NCBI RefSeq assembly: GCF_000298295.1
Contig: NZ_AMGM01000003.1
Coordinates: 1 to 64,000 of the forward strand
Origin: Cecembia lonarensis LW9
GTDB lineage: Bacteria; Bacteroidota; Bacteroidia; Cytophagales; Cyclobacteriaceae
DNA: 64,000 bases
Direction: 5' to 3'
Shown here piece after piece: positions 53,366 to 61,264 of the stretch (positions are counted from its first letter, which is position 1; each line of letters starts with the position of its first letter). The notes below the pieces were generated by a model, which worked only from the letters and a program-made list of their open reading frames with translations, was not told the origin of the DNA and did no database searches. The translations under genes were made by a program, and so were the position numbers.

Positions 53366-54190
53366 TTATTTGGTTCTTTTACTAATGATGAATTTGTTAG
53401 AATACTTCTTAGGAGATCTGGTTTTCTTACCTTTGGCAAGCAAACCTTTCCTTGATCTTGGATGACCACCGGAAGAACGGCCTTCACCACCACCCATTGG
53501 GTGATCTACAGGGTTCATAGCCACACCTCTGGTTCTTGGTCTTCTACCCAACCAACGGTTTCTACCCGCTTTCCCTAATACCACATTCATGTGATCACCA
53601 TTGGATACCGTACCGACTGTTGCCATACATGTTCCCAATACCAATCTCATTTCACCGGAAGGCAACTTTACGGTCACGTATTTTCCTTCTCTTGCAACTA
53701 CCTGGGCATAGCCACCAGCACTTCTTGCCATAGCACCACCTTTACCTGGCTTCAATTCGATATTGTGAACAATAGTACCCAAAGGTATGCTCATCAATCT
53801 CATTGCATTACCAACTTCTGGAGCAACACTCTCTCCGGAAATCACTGTCTGACCGACTTGCAGACCTTCCGGAGCGATAATATAGGTCTTTGCACCATCT
53901 ACATAATACAACAAAGCGATGCGTGCAGTTCTGTTTGGATCGTATTCAATAGATTTCACTACAGCCGGTACGCCAAACTTATCTCTCTTAAAATCAATGA
54001 TTCTAAGTCTTTGCTTATGACCTCCTCCAATATATCTGGAAGTCATTTTACCTACATTATTTCTACCACCTGATTTCTTTTTGGGTGCCAAAAGAGATTT
54101 CTCAGGCTTTGACGCTGTAATCTCATCAAATGCCGGAGCAACTCTAAATCTGGTACCCGGGGTTACAGGCTTTAATTTTTTAACTGCCAT
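53366..54190 (-). CDS. rplB: 50S ribosomal protein L2
   Basis: 274 residues; [40 protein letters not shown] and the catalytic-centre loop [20 protein letters not shown]. Needed for subunit joining and peptidyl transfer. Confidence 0.98.
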   Translation of the reverse strand: MAVKKLKPVTPGTRFRVAPAFDEITASKPEKSLLAPKKKSGGRNNVGKMTSRYIGGGHKQRLRIIDFKRDKFGVPAVVKSIEYDPNRTARIALLYYVDGAKTYIIAPEGLQVGQTVISGESVAPEVGNAMRLMSIPLGTIVHNIELKPGKGGAMARSAGGYAQVVAREGKYVTVKLPSGEMRLVLGTCMATVGTVSNGDHMNVVLGKAGRNRWLGRRPRTRGVAMNPVDHPMGGGEGRSSGGHPRSRKGLLAKGKKTRSPKKYSNKFIISKRTK

Positions 54191-54203
54191 GATTATGATT
54201 CAA

Positions 54204-54491
54204 TTAAATTTCTCCGTAAAAATCAATTATTTCACCTTCAGCTACTTTTACAATGGCTTTTTTATAAGCATTACTGTAGCCTGTAACGATTTTTGTCTTG
54301 GTGTATCTTGTTTTAGGCTTACCCGCATACCTCATGGTACGCACATCCTCTACTGTCACACCATACATTTTTTCTACGGCTCTTTTTATCTCTGGCTTGC
54401 TTGCGGTTTTTTCCACAACAAAACCATAAACTCCCTGCTCATTCATAGCAGAAATTTTTTCCGTAATCAAAGGTCTCTTGAGTATCTGCAT
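54204..54491 (-). CDS. rplW: 50S ribosomal protein L23
   Basis: 95 residues; ILKRPLITEKISAMNEQGVY and VEKTASKPEIKRAVEKMYGV. Exit-tunnel docking site for trigger factor and SRP. Confidence 0.97.
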   Translation of the reverse strand: MQILKRPLITEKISAMNEQGVYGFVVEKTASKPEIKRAVEKMYGVTVEDVRTMRYAGKPKTRYTKTKIVTGYSNAYKKAIVKVAEGEIIDFYGEI

Positions 54492-54495
54492 GATC

Positions 54496-55125
54496 TTACT
54501 TCAATAAAAGGTTTTCTAACTTACTTACAGAACCCTCGCACAGTACTAAGCTGTCAGCATCCAACAGTTCGTAAGTGTTTACACTGTCTACTGTTACCAC
54601 CTTTGCTTTTGGTAAATTTCTGCTGGACAGATAGACATTTTTGTTTACCTCTGGTAAAACCAATAAAGTCTTCTTGTCAGCAAGTGAAAGTCCATTCAAA
54701 AGCGCTAAATAGTTTTTGGTTTTGGGAGCATCAAAAGACACATTTTCCAAAATCATCAAGCTATTTTCCTTTACTTTATAGGATAGTGCAGATTTTCTCG
54801 CCAATCTTTTAAGGCTTTTGTTCAATTTGAAATTGTAGTTTCTTGGTCTTGGACCAAAAACCCTACCCCCACCTCTGAAGATAGGAGATTTCAATGAACC
54901 AGCTCTCGCACCACCTGTTCCTTTTTGCTTCTTAATCTTTTTGGTTGAACCAGCTACCTCGTTTCTTTCCTTGGATTTATGTGTTCCTTGTCTCTGGTTA
55001 GCCAAATATTGTTTGACATCCAGGTAAATGGCATGATCATTAGGTTCGATCCCAAATACCTCCTCAGAAAGGTTAACCTTTCTGCCTGTCTCTTCGCCGT
55101 TATGTTTTAATACTGCTAATTCCAT
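54496..55125 (-). CDS. rplD: 50S ribosomal protein L4
   Basis: 209 residues; the tunnel loop [40 protein letters not shown], is intact. In gamma-proteobacteria L4 regulates the S10 operon; whether it does here is unknown. Confidence 0.98.
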   Translation of the reverse strand: MELAVLKHNGEETGRKVNLSEEVFGIEPNDHAIYLDVKQYLANQRQGTHKSKERNEVAGSTKKIKKQKGTGGARAGSLKSPIFRGGGRVFGPRPRNYNFKLNKSLKRLARKSALSYKVKENSLMILENVSFDAPKTKNYLALLNGLSLADKKTLLVLPEVNKNVYLSSRNLPKAKVVTVDSVNTYELLDADSLVLCEGSVSKLENLLLK

Positions 55126-55129
55126 TTTC

Positions 55130-55762
55130 TTACTTCTCTAGAATAACGAAAGAATTTTTTGGACCAGGAACTGAACCACTTACCAGTAGCAAGTTCTTTT
55201 CAGGATAGATTTTTAGGACTTTGAGGTTCAAGACTTTTACTCTGTCTCCACCTGTTCTTCCCGCCATTCTCATTCCTTTAAATACTCTTGAAGGCCAAGA
55301 ACACGCACCAATAGAACCTGGGTGCCTTTGCCTGTTGTGCTGACCGTGGGTTTGACCACCAACACCAGCAAAACCATGCCTTTTTACAACACCTTGGAAA
55401 CCTTTACCCTTAGAAGTTCCGATAGCATCTACGAAGTCACCTTCAACGAACACCTCTTCGGCTTTTACAGATTTACCAAGATCAACCTGACCTTCGAATT
55501 CGACCCTAAAGTCTCTGAATTCAACAACTTTCTGTTTTGGCGTAGTACCGGCCTTTTTGAAATGACCGATTAATGGCTTAGGCGTATTTTTCTCCTTACG
55601 CTCACCATATGCCAATTGAACAGCGTTGTACCCGTCTGTTTCAACATTTTTTACTTGCGTCACTACGCAAGGACCAGCTTCTATTAACGTGCATGCGACA
55701 TTACGCCCATCGGCACTGAAAATGCTAGTCATTCCTACTTTTTTACCTATTATTCCAGACAT
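55130..55762 (-). CDS. rplC: 50S ribosomal protein L3
   Basis: 210 residues; [40 protein letters not shown] and [20 protein letters not shown]. First gene of the unit that starts from the promoter at 55826-55856. Confidence 0.98.
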   Translation of the reverse strand: MSGIIGKKVGMTSIFSADGRNVACTLIEAGPCVVTQVKNVETDGYNAVQLAYGERKEKNTPKPLIGHFKKAGTTPKQKVVEFRDFRVEFEGQVDLGKSVKAEEVFVEGDFVDAIGTSKGKGFQGVVKRHGFAGVGGQTHGQHNRQRHPGSIGACSWPSRVFKGMRMAGRTGGDRVKVLNLKVLKIYPEKNLLLVSGSVPGPKNSFVILEK

Positions 55763-55825
55763 CTTCTGTTATATAATAAACTTGAAACCCAAGCGCTTAC
55801 GCACAAGGGTGCTTTTTAAGGACTG

Positions 55826-55856
55826 CAAAGTTAGAAATTAAATTCCACCTTACAAA
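55826..55856 (-). promoter_or_regulatory. Promoter of the rplC operon
   Basis: On the minus strand TTTG (55856-55853), 19 nt, TAACTTTG (55833-55826), a perfect Bacteroidota -33/-7 pair, followed by CAGTCC. The same TTTGCAGTCC appears at the rpsL promoter. About 60 nt upstream of the rplC start. Confidence 0.85.
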
Positions 55857-55962
55857 CCCCAACTTTAATATTTTCAATTATTTACGAAAATAAATTTGGT
55901 GTAAACCCCAAAGACTGGGGGACTATGCACTGATTATTGTCAATAAAAACAATAAAAAGAAA

Positions 55963-55988
55963 AACCCATCCGACTTGGCGGACAGGTT
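55963..55988 (-). terminator. Terminator after rpsJ
   Basis: AACCTGTCCG / CGGATGGGTT stem (two G-T pairs) and loop CCAAGT on the minus strand, followed by TTTCTTTTT. It separates rpsL-rpsG-fusA-rpsJ from rplC onwards. Confidence 0.8.
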
Positions 55989-56013
55989 TTCCAAATATAT
56001 CACTGTTAAACTG

Positions 56014-56319
56014 TCAGACTTTGATCTCTACATCTACGCCGCTCGGCAATTCGATTTTCATCAAAGCATCCACGGTTTTGGAGCTATTGCTGTAGATATC
56101 TACCAGACGCTTGTAAGTACAAAGCTGGTATTGATCTCTTGCTTTCTTGTTAACGTGTGGCGATTTCAACACGGTAAACTTCTCCTTTTTGGTAGGCAAA
56201 GGAATAGGCCCAACAACGATGGCTCCGGTCGCTTTCACCGCTTTAACGATCTTCTCTGATGACTTATCCACCAGGCTGTGATCGTAAGATTTCAATTTTA
56301 TTCTGATTTTCTGATTCAT
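56014..56319 (-). CDS. rpsJ: 30S ribosomal protein S10
   Basis: 101 residues; [40 protein letters not shown] and [20 protein letters not shown]. It lies 12 nt behind fusA and before a terminator, so it belongs to the str-type operon rather than leading the S10 operon. It is also the Nus-factor partner NusE. Confidence 0.98.
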   Translation of the reverse strand: MNQKIRIKLKSYDHSLVDKSSEKIVKAVKATGAIVVGPIPLPTKKEKFTVLKSPHVNKKARDQYQLCTYKRLVDIYSNSSKTVDALMKIELPSGVDVEIKV

Positions 56320-56331
56320 GTCGATTAAAAT

Positions 56332-58452
56332 TTAGGCTTTTTCACCTTTAACTTTTGCGATTACTCCCTCTGCAATATTGGTCGGAACAGGCTCATAATG
56401 CGAGAAGGTCAATGTAGCAGTAGCCCTTCCTGAAGAGATTGTTCTCAAATCAGTAATGTAACCAAACAACTCTGACAAAGGTACTGAGGCTTTAACCACT
56501 GTAGAAGTACCTTTGGTATCCATACCCTTCATCAAACCTCTTCTTCTGTTCAAATCACCAGTAATAGGACCGGTATATTCATCAGGTGTTACCACGTCCA
56601 CAGACATGATAGGCTCCAACAATTGAGGCTTACATTTCTTAGCTGCCTCTTTGAAACCAAGTCTTGCAGCCATTTCAAATGAAAGTGCATCAGAATCGAC
56701 ATCGTGGAAGGAACCATGGAAAAGCCTTACTTTCATGGATTCGATAGGGTATCCTGCCAAAGGTCCATTTTTCATGGCTTCTGCAAAACCCTTCTGAATA
56801 GATGGAATAAATTCTTTAGGAATGACACCACCTACAATACCATTAACAAAGTCAAGACCTGTCTTAACCTCTCCAGTCTCAGCGTCTGCGTCTCTTGGGC
56901 TAAGTTCAAACACGATGTCGGCAAATTTACCTTTACCACCGGTCTGCTTTTTGTATACTTCTTTATGCTCAACAGAACCAAAAAGGGCTTCTTTATAGGC
57001 TACCTGAGGTGCACCTTGGTTGATCTCTACCTTAAATTCTCTTTTTAATCGGTCAATGATGATGTCCAAGTGAAGTTCCCCCATACCTCTCAAAATAGTC
57101 TGACCAGTTTCATGGTCTGTATTGACTACAAGGGTAGGATCTTCTTCTACTAATTTGGCAATAGCCATTCCAAGCTTGTCAACATCCGCCTGAGTTTTGG
57201 GCTCAATTGCATAACCGATAACTGGCTCAGGGAAAACCATGGATTCCAATACTACTTTGCGCTTTTCATCACAAAGGGTATCACCTGTTTTAATATCTTT
57301 AAAACCTACAACCGCACCGATATCACCGGCCTGAAGCCTAGGGATTTGGTTTTGCTTATTGGCATGCATCTGGAATACCCTGGAGATACGTTCCTTGTTA
57401 CCTGAACGGCTATTGAATACATAAGAACCAGATTCCAATACACCTGAATATGCTCTTACAAAACATAACCTACCAACAAAAGGGTCGGTGGCAATCTTAA
57501 ATGCAAGACCGGTAAATGGCTCATCTTCGTTTGGAGAAATTCTTACATCTTTCTCTTCACTTCCAACCTCAGAAGCAAAAATATCATCCTTGTCCAAAGG
57601 AGATGGCAACAATTCCATCACAAGATCCAGCATGGTCTGAACACCTTTATTCTTAAAGGATGATCCACAAACCATAGGAACAATTTTCATTTGGATAGTT
57701 GCTTCCCTCAATGCCGCTAGAATCTCAGCTTCAGTAATTGAATCTGGATCTTCAAAGAATTTTTCCATCAAGGACTCATCGAATTCCGCTACGGATTCCA
57801 ACAAGTGTTCCCTCCATTGGTCAACTTCTTCCTGCATGTCTTCAGGAATAGGCACAACTTCATATGTCATACCCATATCTTCTTCATTCCAAACGATAGC
57901 TCTATTGTTGATCAAATCAACAACACCTCTGAACTTATCTTCGGCACCGATAGGAAGCTGCAATGGAACTGCATGGCTTCCCAACATTTCTTTTACTTGT
58001 TTACAAACGTCAAGGAAGTTAGCCCCGGCACGGTCCATTTTATTAACAAAACCGATACGGGCTACTTTATAATTATCAGCAAGTCTCCAGTTAGTCTCTG
58101 ACTGAGGCTCAACACCATCAACAGCACTAAAAAGAAAGACAAGACCATCAAGAACCCTCAAAGACCTGTTAACTTCTACTGTGAAGTCAACGTGACCTGG
58201 GGTATCGATGATATTAATTTGGTATTTTTGATCTCTGTAATTCCAAAAAACTGTGGTGGCTGCAGAAGTAATGGTGATACCTCTTTCTTGTTCCTGAGCC
58301 ATCCAATCCATAGTAGCTGCACCATCATGAACCTCACCTATTTTGTGGCTCACTCCGGAATAAAAAAGAATCCTTTCTGTAGTCGTAGTTTTCCCGGCAT
58401 CAATATGCGCGGCGATTCCAATGTTCCTGGTATATTTTAAATCTCTTGCCAT
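56332..58452 (-). CDS. fusA: Elongation factor G
   Basis: 706 residues. GTPase motifs: AHIDAGKTT (15-23), the switch region [20 protein letters not shown] and [10 protein letters not shown]. Later domains II to V end in a typical [18 protein letters not shown] tail. It drives ribosome translocation and recycling. It lies between rpsG and rpsJ; no tuf gene follows. Confidence 0.99.
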   Translation of the reverse strand: MARDLKYTRNIGIAAHIDAGKTTTTERILFYSGVSHKIGEVHDGAATMDWMAQEQERGITITSAATTVFWNYRDQKYQINIIDTPGHVDFTVEVNRSLRVLDGLVFLFSAVDGVEPQSETNWRLADNYKVARIGFVNKMDRAGANFLDVCKQVKEMLGSHAVPLQLPIGAEDKFRGVVDLINNRAIVWNEEDMGMTYEVVPIPEDMQEEVDQWREHLLESVAEFDESLMEKFFEDPDSITEAEILAALREATIQMKIVPMVCGSSFKNKGVQTMLDLVMELLPSPLDKDDIFASEVGSEEKDVRISPNEDEPFTGLAFKIATDPFVGRLCFVRAYSGVLESGSYVFNSRSGNKERISRVFQMHANKQNQIPRLQAGDIGAVVGFKDIKTGDTLCDEKRKVVLESMVFPEPVIGYAIEPKTQADVDKLGMAIAKLVEEDPTLVVNTDHETGQTILRGMGELHLDIIIDRLKREFKVEINQGAPQVAYKEALFGSVEHKEVYKKQTGGKGKFADIVFELSPRDADAETGEVKTGLDFVNGIVGGVIPKEFIPSIQKGFAEAMKNGPLAGYPIESMKVRLFHGSFHDVDSDALSFEMAARLGFKEAAKKCKPQLLEPIMSVDVVTPDEYTGPITGDLNRRRGLMKGMDTKGTSTVVKASVPLSELFGYITDLRTISSGRATATLTFSHYEPVPTNIAEGVIAKVKGEKA

Positions 58453-58458
58453 TATGAA

Positions 58459-58926
58459 TTAAAATCTAAAATGTGAGAATGCTTTATTTGCTTCGGCCAT
58501 TCTGTGCGTATCATCTTTCTTCTTTACAGCTGCACCTTCTCCTTTTGACGCGGAGATGATTTCACCTGCAAGTCTGTCAGTCATGGTCTTCTCACCCCTT
58601 TTTCTGGCATAAGTGATCATCCACTTGATACCTAGGGACACTTTTCTTTCGGGTCTAACTTCCATCGGAACCTGGAATGTCGCACCACCAACCCTACGAC
58701 TCTTCACCTCTACGGCAGGAGTAATATTGTTAAGCGCTTTTTTCCAAACCTCAAGACCGTTCTCACCTACTTTTTGTTCTACCTTCTCGACTGCGTCGTA
58801 GAAGATTTTGTAAGCAATACTCTTCTTTCCATCAACCATCATACAGTTAACGAACTTGGTTACCAAAGTATCGTTGAACTTTGGATCAGGAAGAATATAT
58901 CTCTTCTTTGGTTTCGCTTTTCTCAT
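58459..58926 (-). CDS. rpsG: 30S ribosomal protein S7
   Basis: 155 residues; [38 protein letters not shown] and [16 protein letters not shown]. Head assembly and E-site contacts. Confidence 0.98.
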   Translation of the reverse strand: MRKAKPKKRYILPDPKFNDTLVTKFVNCMMVDGKKSIAYKIFYDAVEKVEQKVGENGLEVWKKALNNITPAVEVKSRRVGGATFQVPMEVRPERKVSLGIKWMITYARKRGEKTMTDRLAGEIISASKGEGAAVKKKDDTHRMAEANKAFSHFRF

Positions 58927-58949
58927 TTCTTTGTAATGTTTTTAATCGA

Positions 58950-59339
<390 letters not shown>

Positions 59340-59389
59340 TAACTGATAGATTTATAAATACTTCCTTTAAACTTGTAAATTTTGGACTG

Positions 59390-59420
59390 CAAAGATAGGG
59401 AAATCGATAAAACAAACAAA
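59390..59420 (-). promoter_or_regulatory. Promoter of the rpsL-rpsG-fusA-rpsJ operon
   Basis: On the minus strand TTTG (59420-59417), 19 nt, TATCTTTG (59397-59390), then CAGTCC; same spacing and same start region as the rplC promoter. A second TTTG lies 15 nt away. The leader before rpsL is about 45 nt. Confidence 0.85.
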
Positions 59421-59477
59421 ATTAAGCTGTTGTATTTTATTGAATATATTATTATCGAAAAAAAAAGTTAGAAATAT

Positions 59478-59510
59478 TTTGAAAATCAAAAAAAAAAAAA
59501 AATAGTTTTA
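59478..59510 (+). promoter_or_regulatory. Probable promoter with A15 tract in the spacer
   Basis: TTTG (59478-59481), 21 nt, TAGTTTTA (59503-59510), seven of eight positions of TAnnTTTG-type boxes apart from the last. The spacer holds 15 consecutive A (59488-59502) immediately before the -7 box. It would drive the peptide gene at 59596. Confidence 0.45.
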
Positions 59511-59595
59511 ATTATCATTCCAAGCATCGATGAGTTGAAAGGTAACGGTGAAAAATCTACCGGAAAAAGATTGTTACTAAAAAAAACAACATATT

Positions 59596-59814
59596 ATGAA
59601 AAATTTAATCTTATTTGGCCTGCTAACATTTTCGCTATGGGTCTCAATCCCATTAATTTCACAAGCAGGCTGTACTGTAACTAGGTATTGCGGTAGTGCC
59701 GGTTCACTTTCATGCAATGGTACATCTTGTACTGGATCTAGGCCTGAGGTAGTAAATCCTTGGGTAAAATGTGATGGGGTTACAAGTTATTGTTATGGTC
59801 AACCAACTCCATAA
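59596..59814 (+). CDS. Small exported peptide with six cysteines
   Basis: 72 residues. A signal peptide (MKNLILFGLLTFSLWVSIPL, ISQA) is cleaved probably after residue 24 or 25. The mature part of about 48 residues has Cys26, 32, 40, 45, 59 and 66, enough for three disulfides, and ends YGQPTP. No family is recognised. The lipobox rule is not met (Q at -3), so secretion rather than anchoring is expected. First gene of a peptide/propeller cassette like 5311-7125. The sequence of the two peptides is not similar apart from signal and Cys. Confidence 0.7.
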   Translation: MKNLILFGLLTFSLWVSIPLISQAGCTVTRYCGSAGSLSCNGTSCTGSRPEVVNPWVKCDGVTSYCYGQPTP

Positions 59815-59826
59815 CTATCATTAAAT

Positions 59827-59855
59827 AATCTGCCTTGAAAATTTCAAGGCAGATT
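59827..59855 (+). other. Intercistronic hairpin between peptide and propeller genes
   Basis: Perfect 14-nt arms AATCTGCCTTGAAA / TTTCAAGGCAGATT around one A, 13 nt after the peptide stop and 19 nt before the propeller ATG. Followed by ACAAAAAAACAA, no U-tract on the transcript. Likely an mRNA-stabilising or attenuating structure, as at 6871-6909. Confidence 0.8.
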
Positions 59856-59873
59856 ACAAAAAAACAATTGTTT

Positions 59874-60863
59874 ATGATCAAACTTATTAGTTATCTGACT
59901 ATAATAATATTTATTTTAGGATGTTCAAAAGTTCAAACTGAAAAAATCCAATTATTCTCTACAGAAAAATTTTCAGACTATGATCTTGATTACTTCCTCT
60001 CCTCACTCAGTTCGATTGAGTTTGTCAATGGTACCTTCTATATAACCGAATATGACTATAGCAGATTATTAATTTTAGATAGAGACTTTTCGAAGAAACT
60101 TTTAATTGATGATTCGCACGAAAATTCTGGAGTAAGCTATCCTACATTTTCAACCCCTATTAACAACAAAATAGCTGTCTACAATTCAGGCAAACAAAGA
60201 ATAGATTTTTACACCAATGAGGGGAAATTTATTGAAAATTTATCTTTAAAGGTGAATTCTGAGCTTTTGAATTTTGCTCAGCTAGACAATAAATTAGTCT
60301 ACTCAATTTTACCAGATGATCTTCAAGGTCAATTTATTATCCATGATCAATACTCACATGAAATAAAAAGGTTTGGAGAATTAACCAACGTTTCATTCAA
60401 CAAATTTCAAGAAATTTATAACAGCAAAGGTTATATTTTCCCATTAAAAAAGGGGTTCATTACAGTTTTACCCACAACAGGCGAAATAACAATTTATGAT
60501 TCAGATTTAAACTCATCCTATAGTACAAACATTTTAGAGGAGATAAATTTGAAATCTGTCAAGGAAGATATTTACAACTTTTACAAGACAACACCAAACA
60601 GCACTATCGATATTGTTTCGGATTGTAAATTATTTGATGACAAATTATTCATATTGATTTATAACAGAAAACCAGAGGAGAGACCTAATCCCAGGCAAAT
60701 TATTGTTTTCAATATTCATCAAAACGAAAAGATAAGATTAGAAAAGAAATATAATATCGGTGACATAAACAGCTATTATTCAAAAATATGCATAATTCCA
60801 CCCAACAAAATTGCAGCATTTGAATTGCAAACTAGCGACATTCATATTTTTGAACTGAAATAA
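59874..60863 (+). CDS. Beta-propeller-like lipoprotein
   Basis: The ATG at 59874 (MIKLISYLTIIIFILGCSKV) gives a lipobox LGC; the frame opens earlier at 59835 but that would translate the hairpin. 329 residues. Repeats such as GTFYITEYDYSRLLILDRDF, IAVYNSGKQRIDFYTNEGKF and GFITVLPTTGEITIYDSDL have the strand pattern of a six-bladed propeller (BF3164/TolB-like). It shares no long identity with the other propellers here. Downstream partner of the six-Cys peptide. Ligand unknown. Confidence 0.65.
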   Translation: MIKLISYLTIIIFILGCSKVQTEKIQLFSTEKFSDYDLDYFLSSLSSIEFVNGTFYITEYDYSRLLILDRDFSKKLLIDDSHENSGVSYPTFSTPINNKIAVYNSGKQRIDFYTNEGKFIENLSLKVNSELLNFAQLDNKLVYSILPDDLQGQFIIHDQYSHEIKRFGELTNVSFNKFQEIYNSKGYIFPLKKGFITVLPTTGEITIYDSDLNSSYSTNILEEINLKSVKEDIYNFYKTTPNSTIDIVSDCKLFDDKLFILIYNRKPEERPNPRQIIVFNIHQNEKIRLEKKYNIGDINSYYSKICIIPPNKIAAFELQTSDIHIFELK

Positions 60864-60864
60864 A

Positions 60865-60887
60865 GTGAGGCATATATTATGCCTCAC
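60865..60887. terminator. Hairpin between converging genes
   Basis: GTGAGGCATA / TATGCCTCAC with a 3-nt loop; overlaps the end of the DUF3467 gene. On the minus strand it is followed by TTTATTT. Confidence 0.55.
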
Positions 60888-61200
60888 CATAGCCCCCACC
60901 AAAATTCATTGGGAAATTTGGACCTTCAGCACCGGATTGAATCTTTCCAAAAGACTGCTCATATTTTGCAATATTATCCTTCAATGCCGCCAACAACCTT
61001 TTGGCATGATCCGGCGTCATGATGATCCTGGATTTTACTTTGGCCTTGGGCACACCTGGCATCAAGCGGATAAAATCAATGACAAACTCTGAATTCGAAT
61101 GGGCAATCATCGCTAAGTTGGAATAAATGCCTTCAGCTACCTCTTCGGGTAATTCTACATCAATCTGTTGATTCTGGGGGGTATTCTTTCCGTCTTCCAT
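60877..61200 (-). CDS. DUF3467 protein
   Basis: 107 residues; IDVELPEEVAEGIYSNLAMI, HSNSEFVIDFIRLMPGVPKA, KVKSRIIMTPDHAKRLLAAL. This short family is commonly found behind rpoC in Bacteroidota; its function is unknown. Glycine-rich C-terminus (NFPMNFGGGYGEA). A terminator for rpoC stands upstream, so it may have its own weak promoter or depend on read-through. Confidence 0.9.
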   Translation of the reverse strand: MEDGKNTPQNQQIDVELPEEVAEGIYSNLAMIAHSNSEFVIDFIRLMPGVPKAKVKSRIIMTPDHAKRLLAALKDNIAKYEQSFGKIQSGAEGPNFPMNFGGGYGEA

Positions 61201-61211
61201 ATTTTTTGATT

Positions 61212-61243
61212 AAAAAAGGCCTGTATTTCACTACAGGCCTTTT
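61212..61243 (-). terminator. Terminator of rpoC
   Basis: AAAAGGCCTGTA / TACAGGCCTTTT with a TTTCAC loop, followed on the minus strand by TTTTTTA. It lies between the rpoC stop (61265) and the DUF3467 gene. Confidence 0.85.
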
Positions 61244-61264
61244 ATGATGATCTATGTAATTCGA

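Noticed and set aside
54081-54812. Plus-strand frame of 243 codons opposite rplB/rplW/rplD
   Set aside because: Lies fully antisense to conserved ribosomal genes; a shadow of their codon use. Similar antisense frames over secY, fusA, rpoC and the S9 peptidase were dropped for the same reason.
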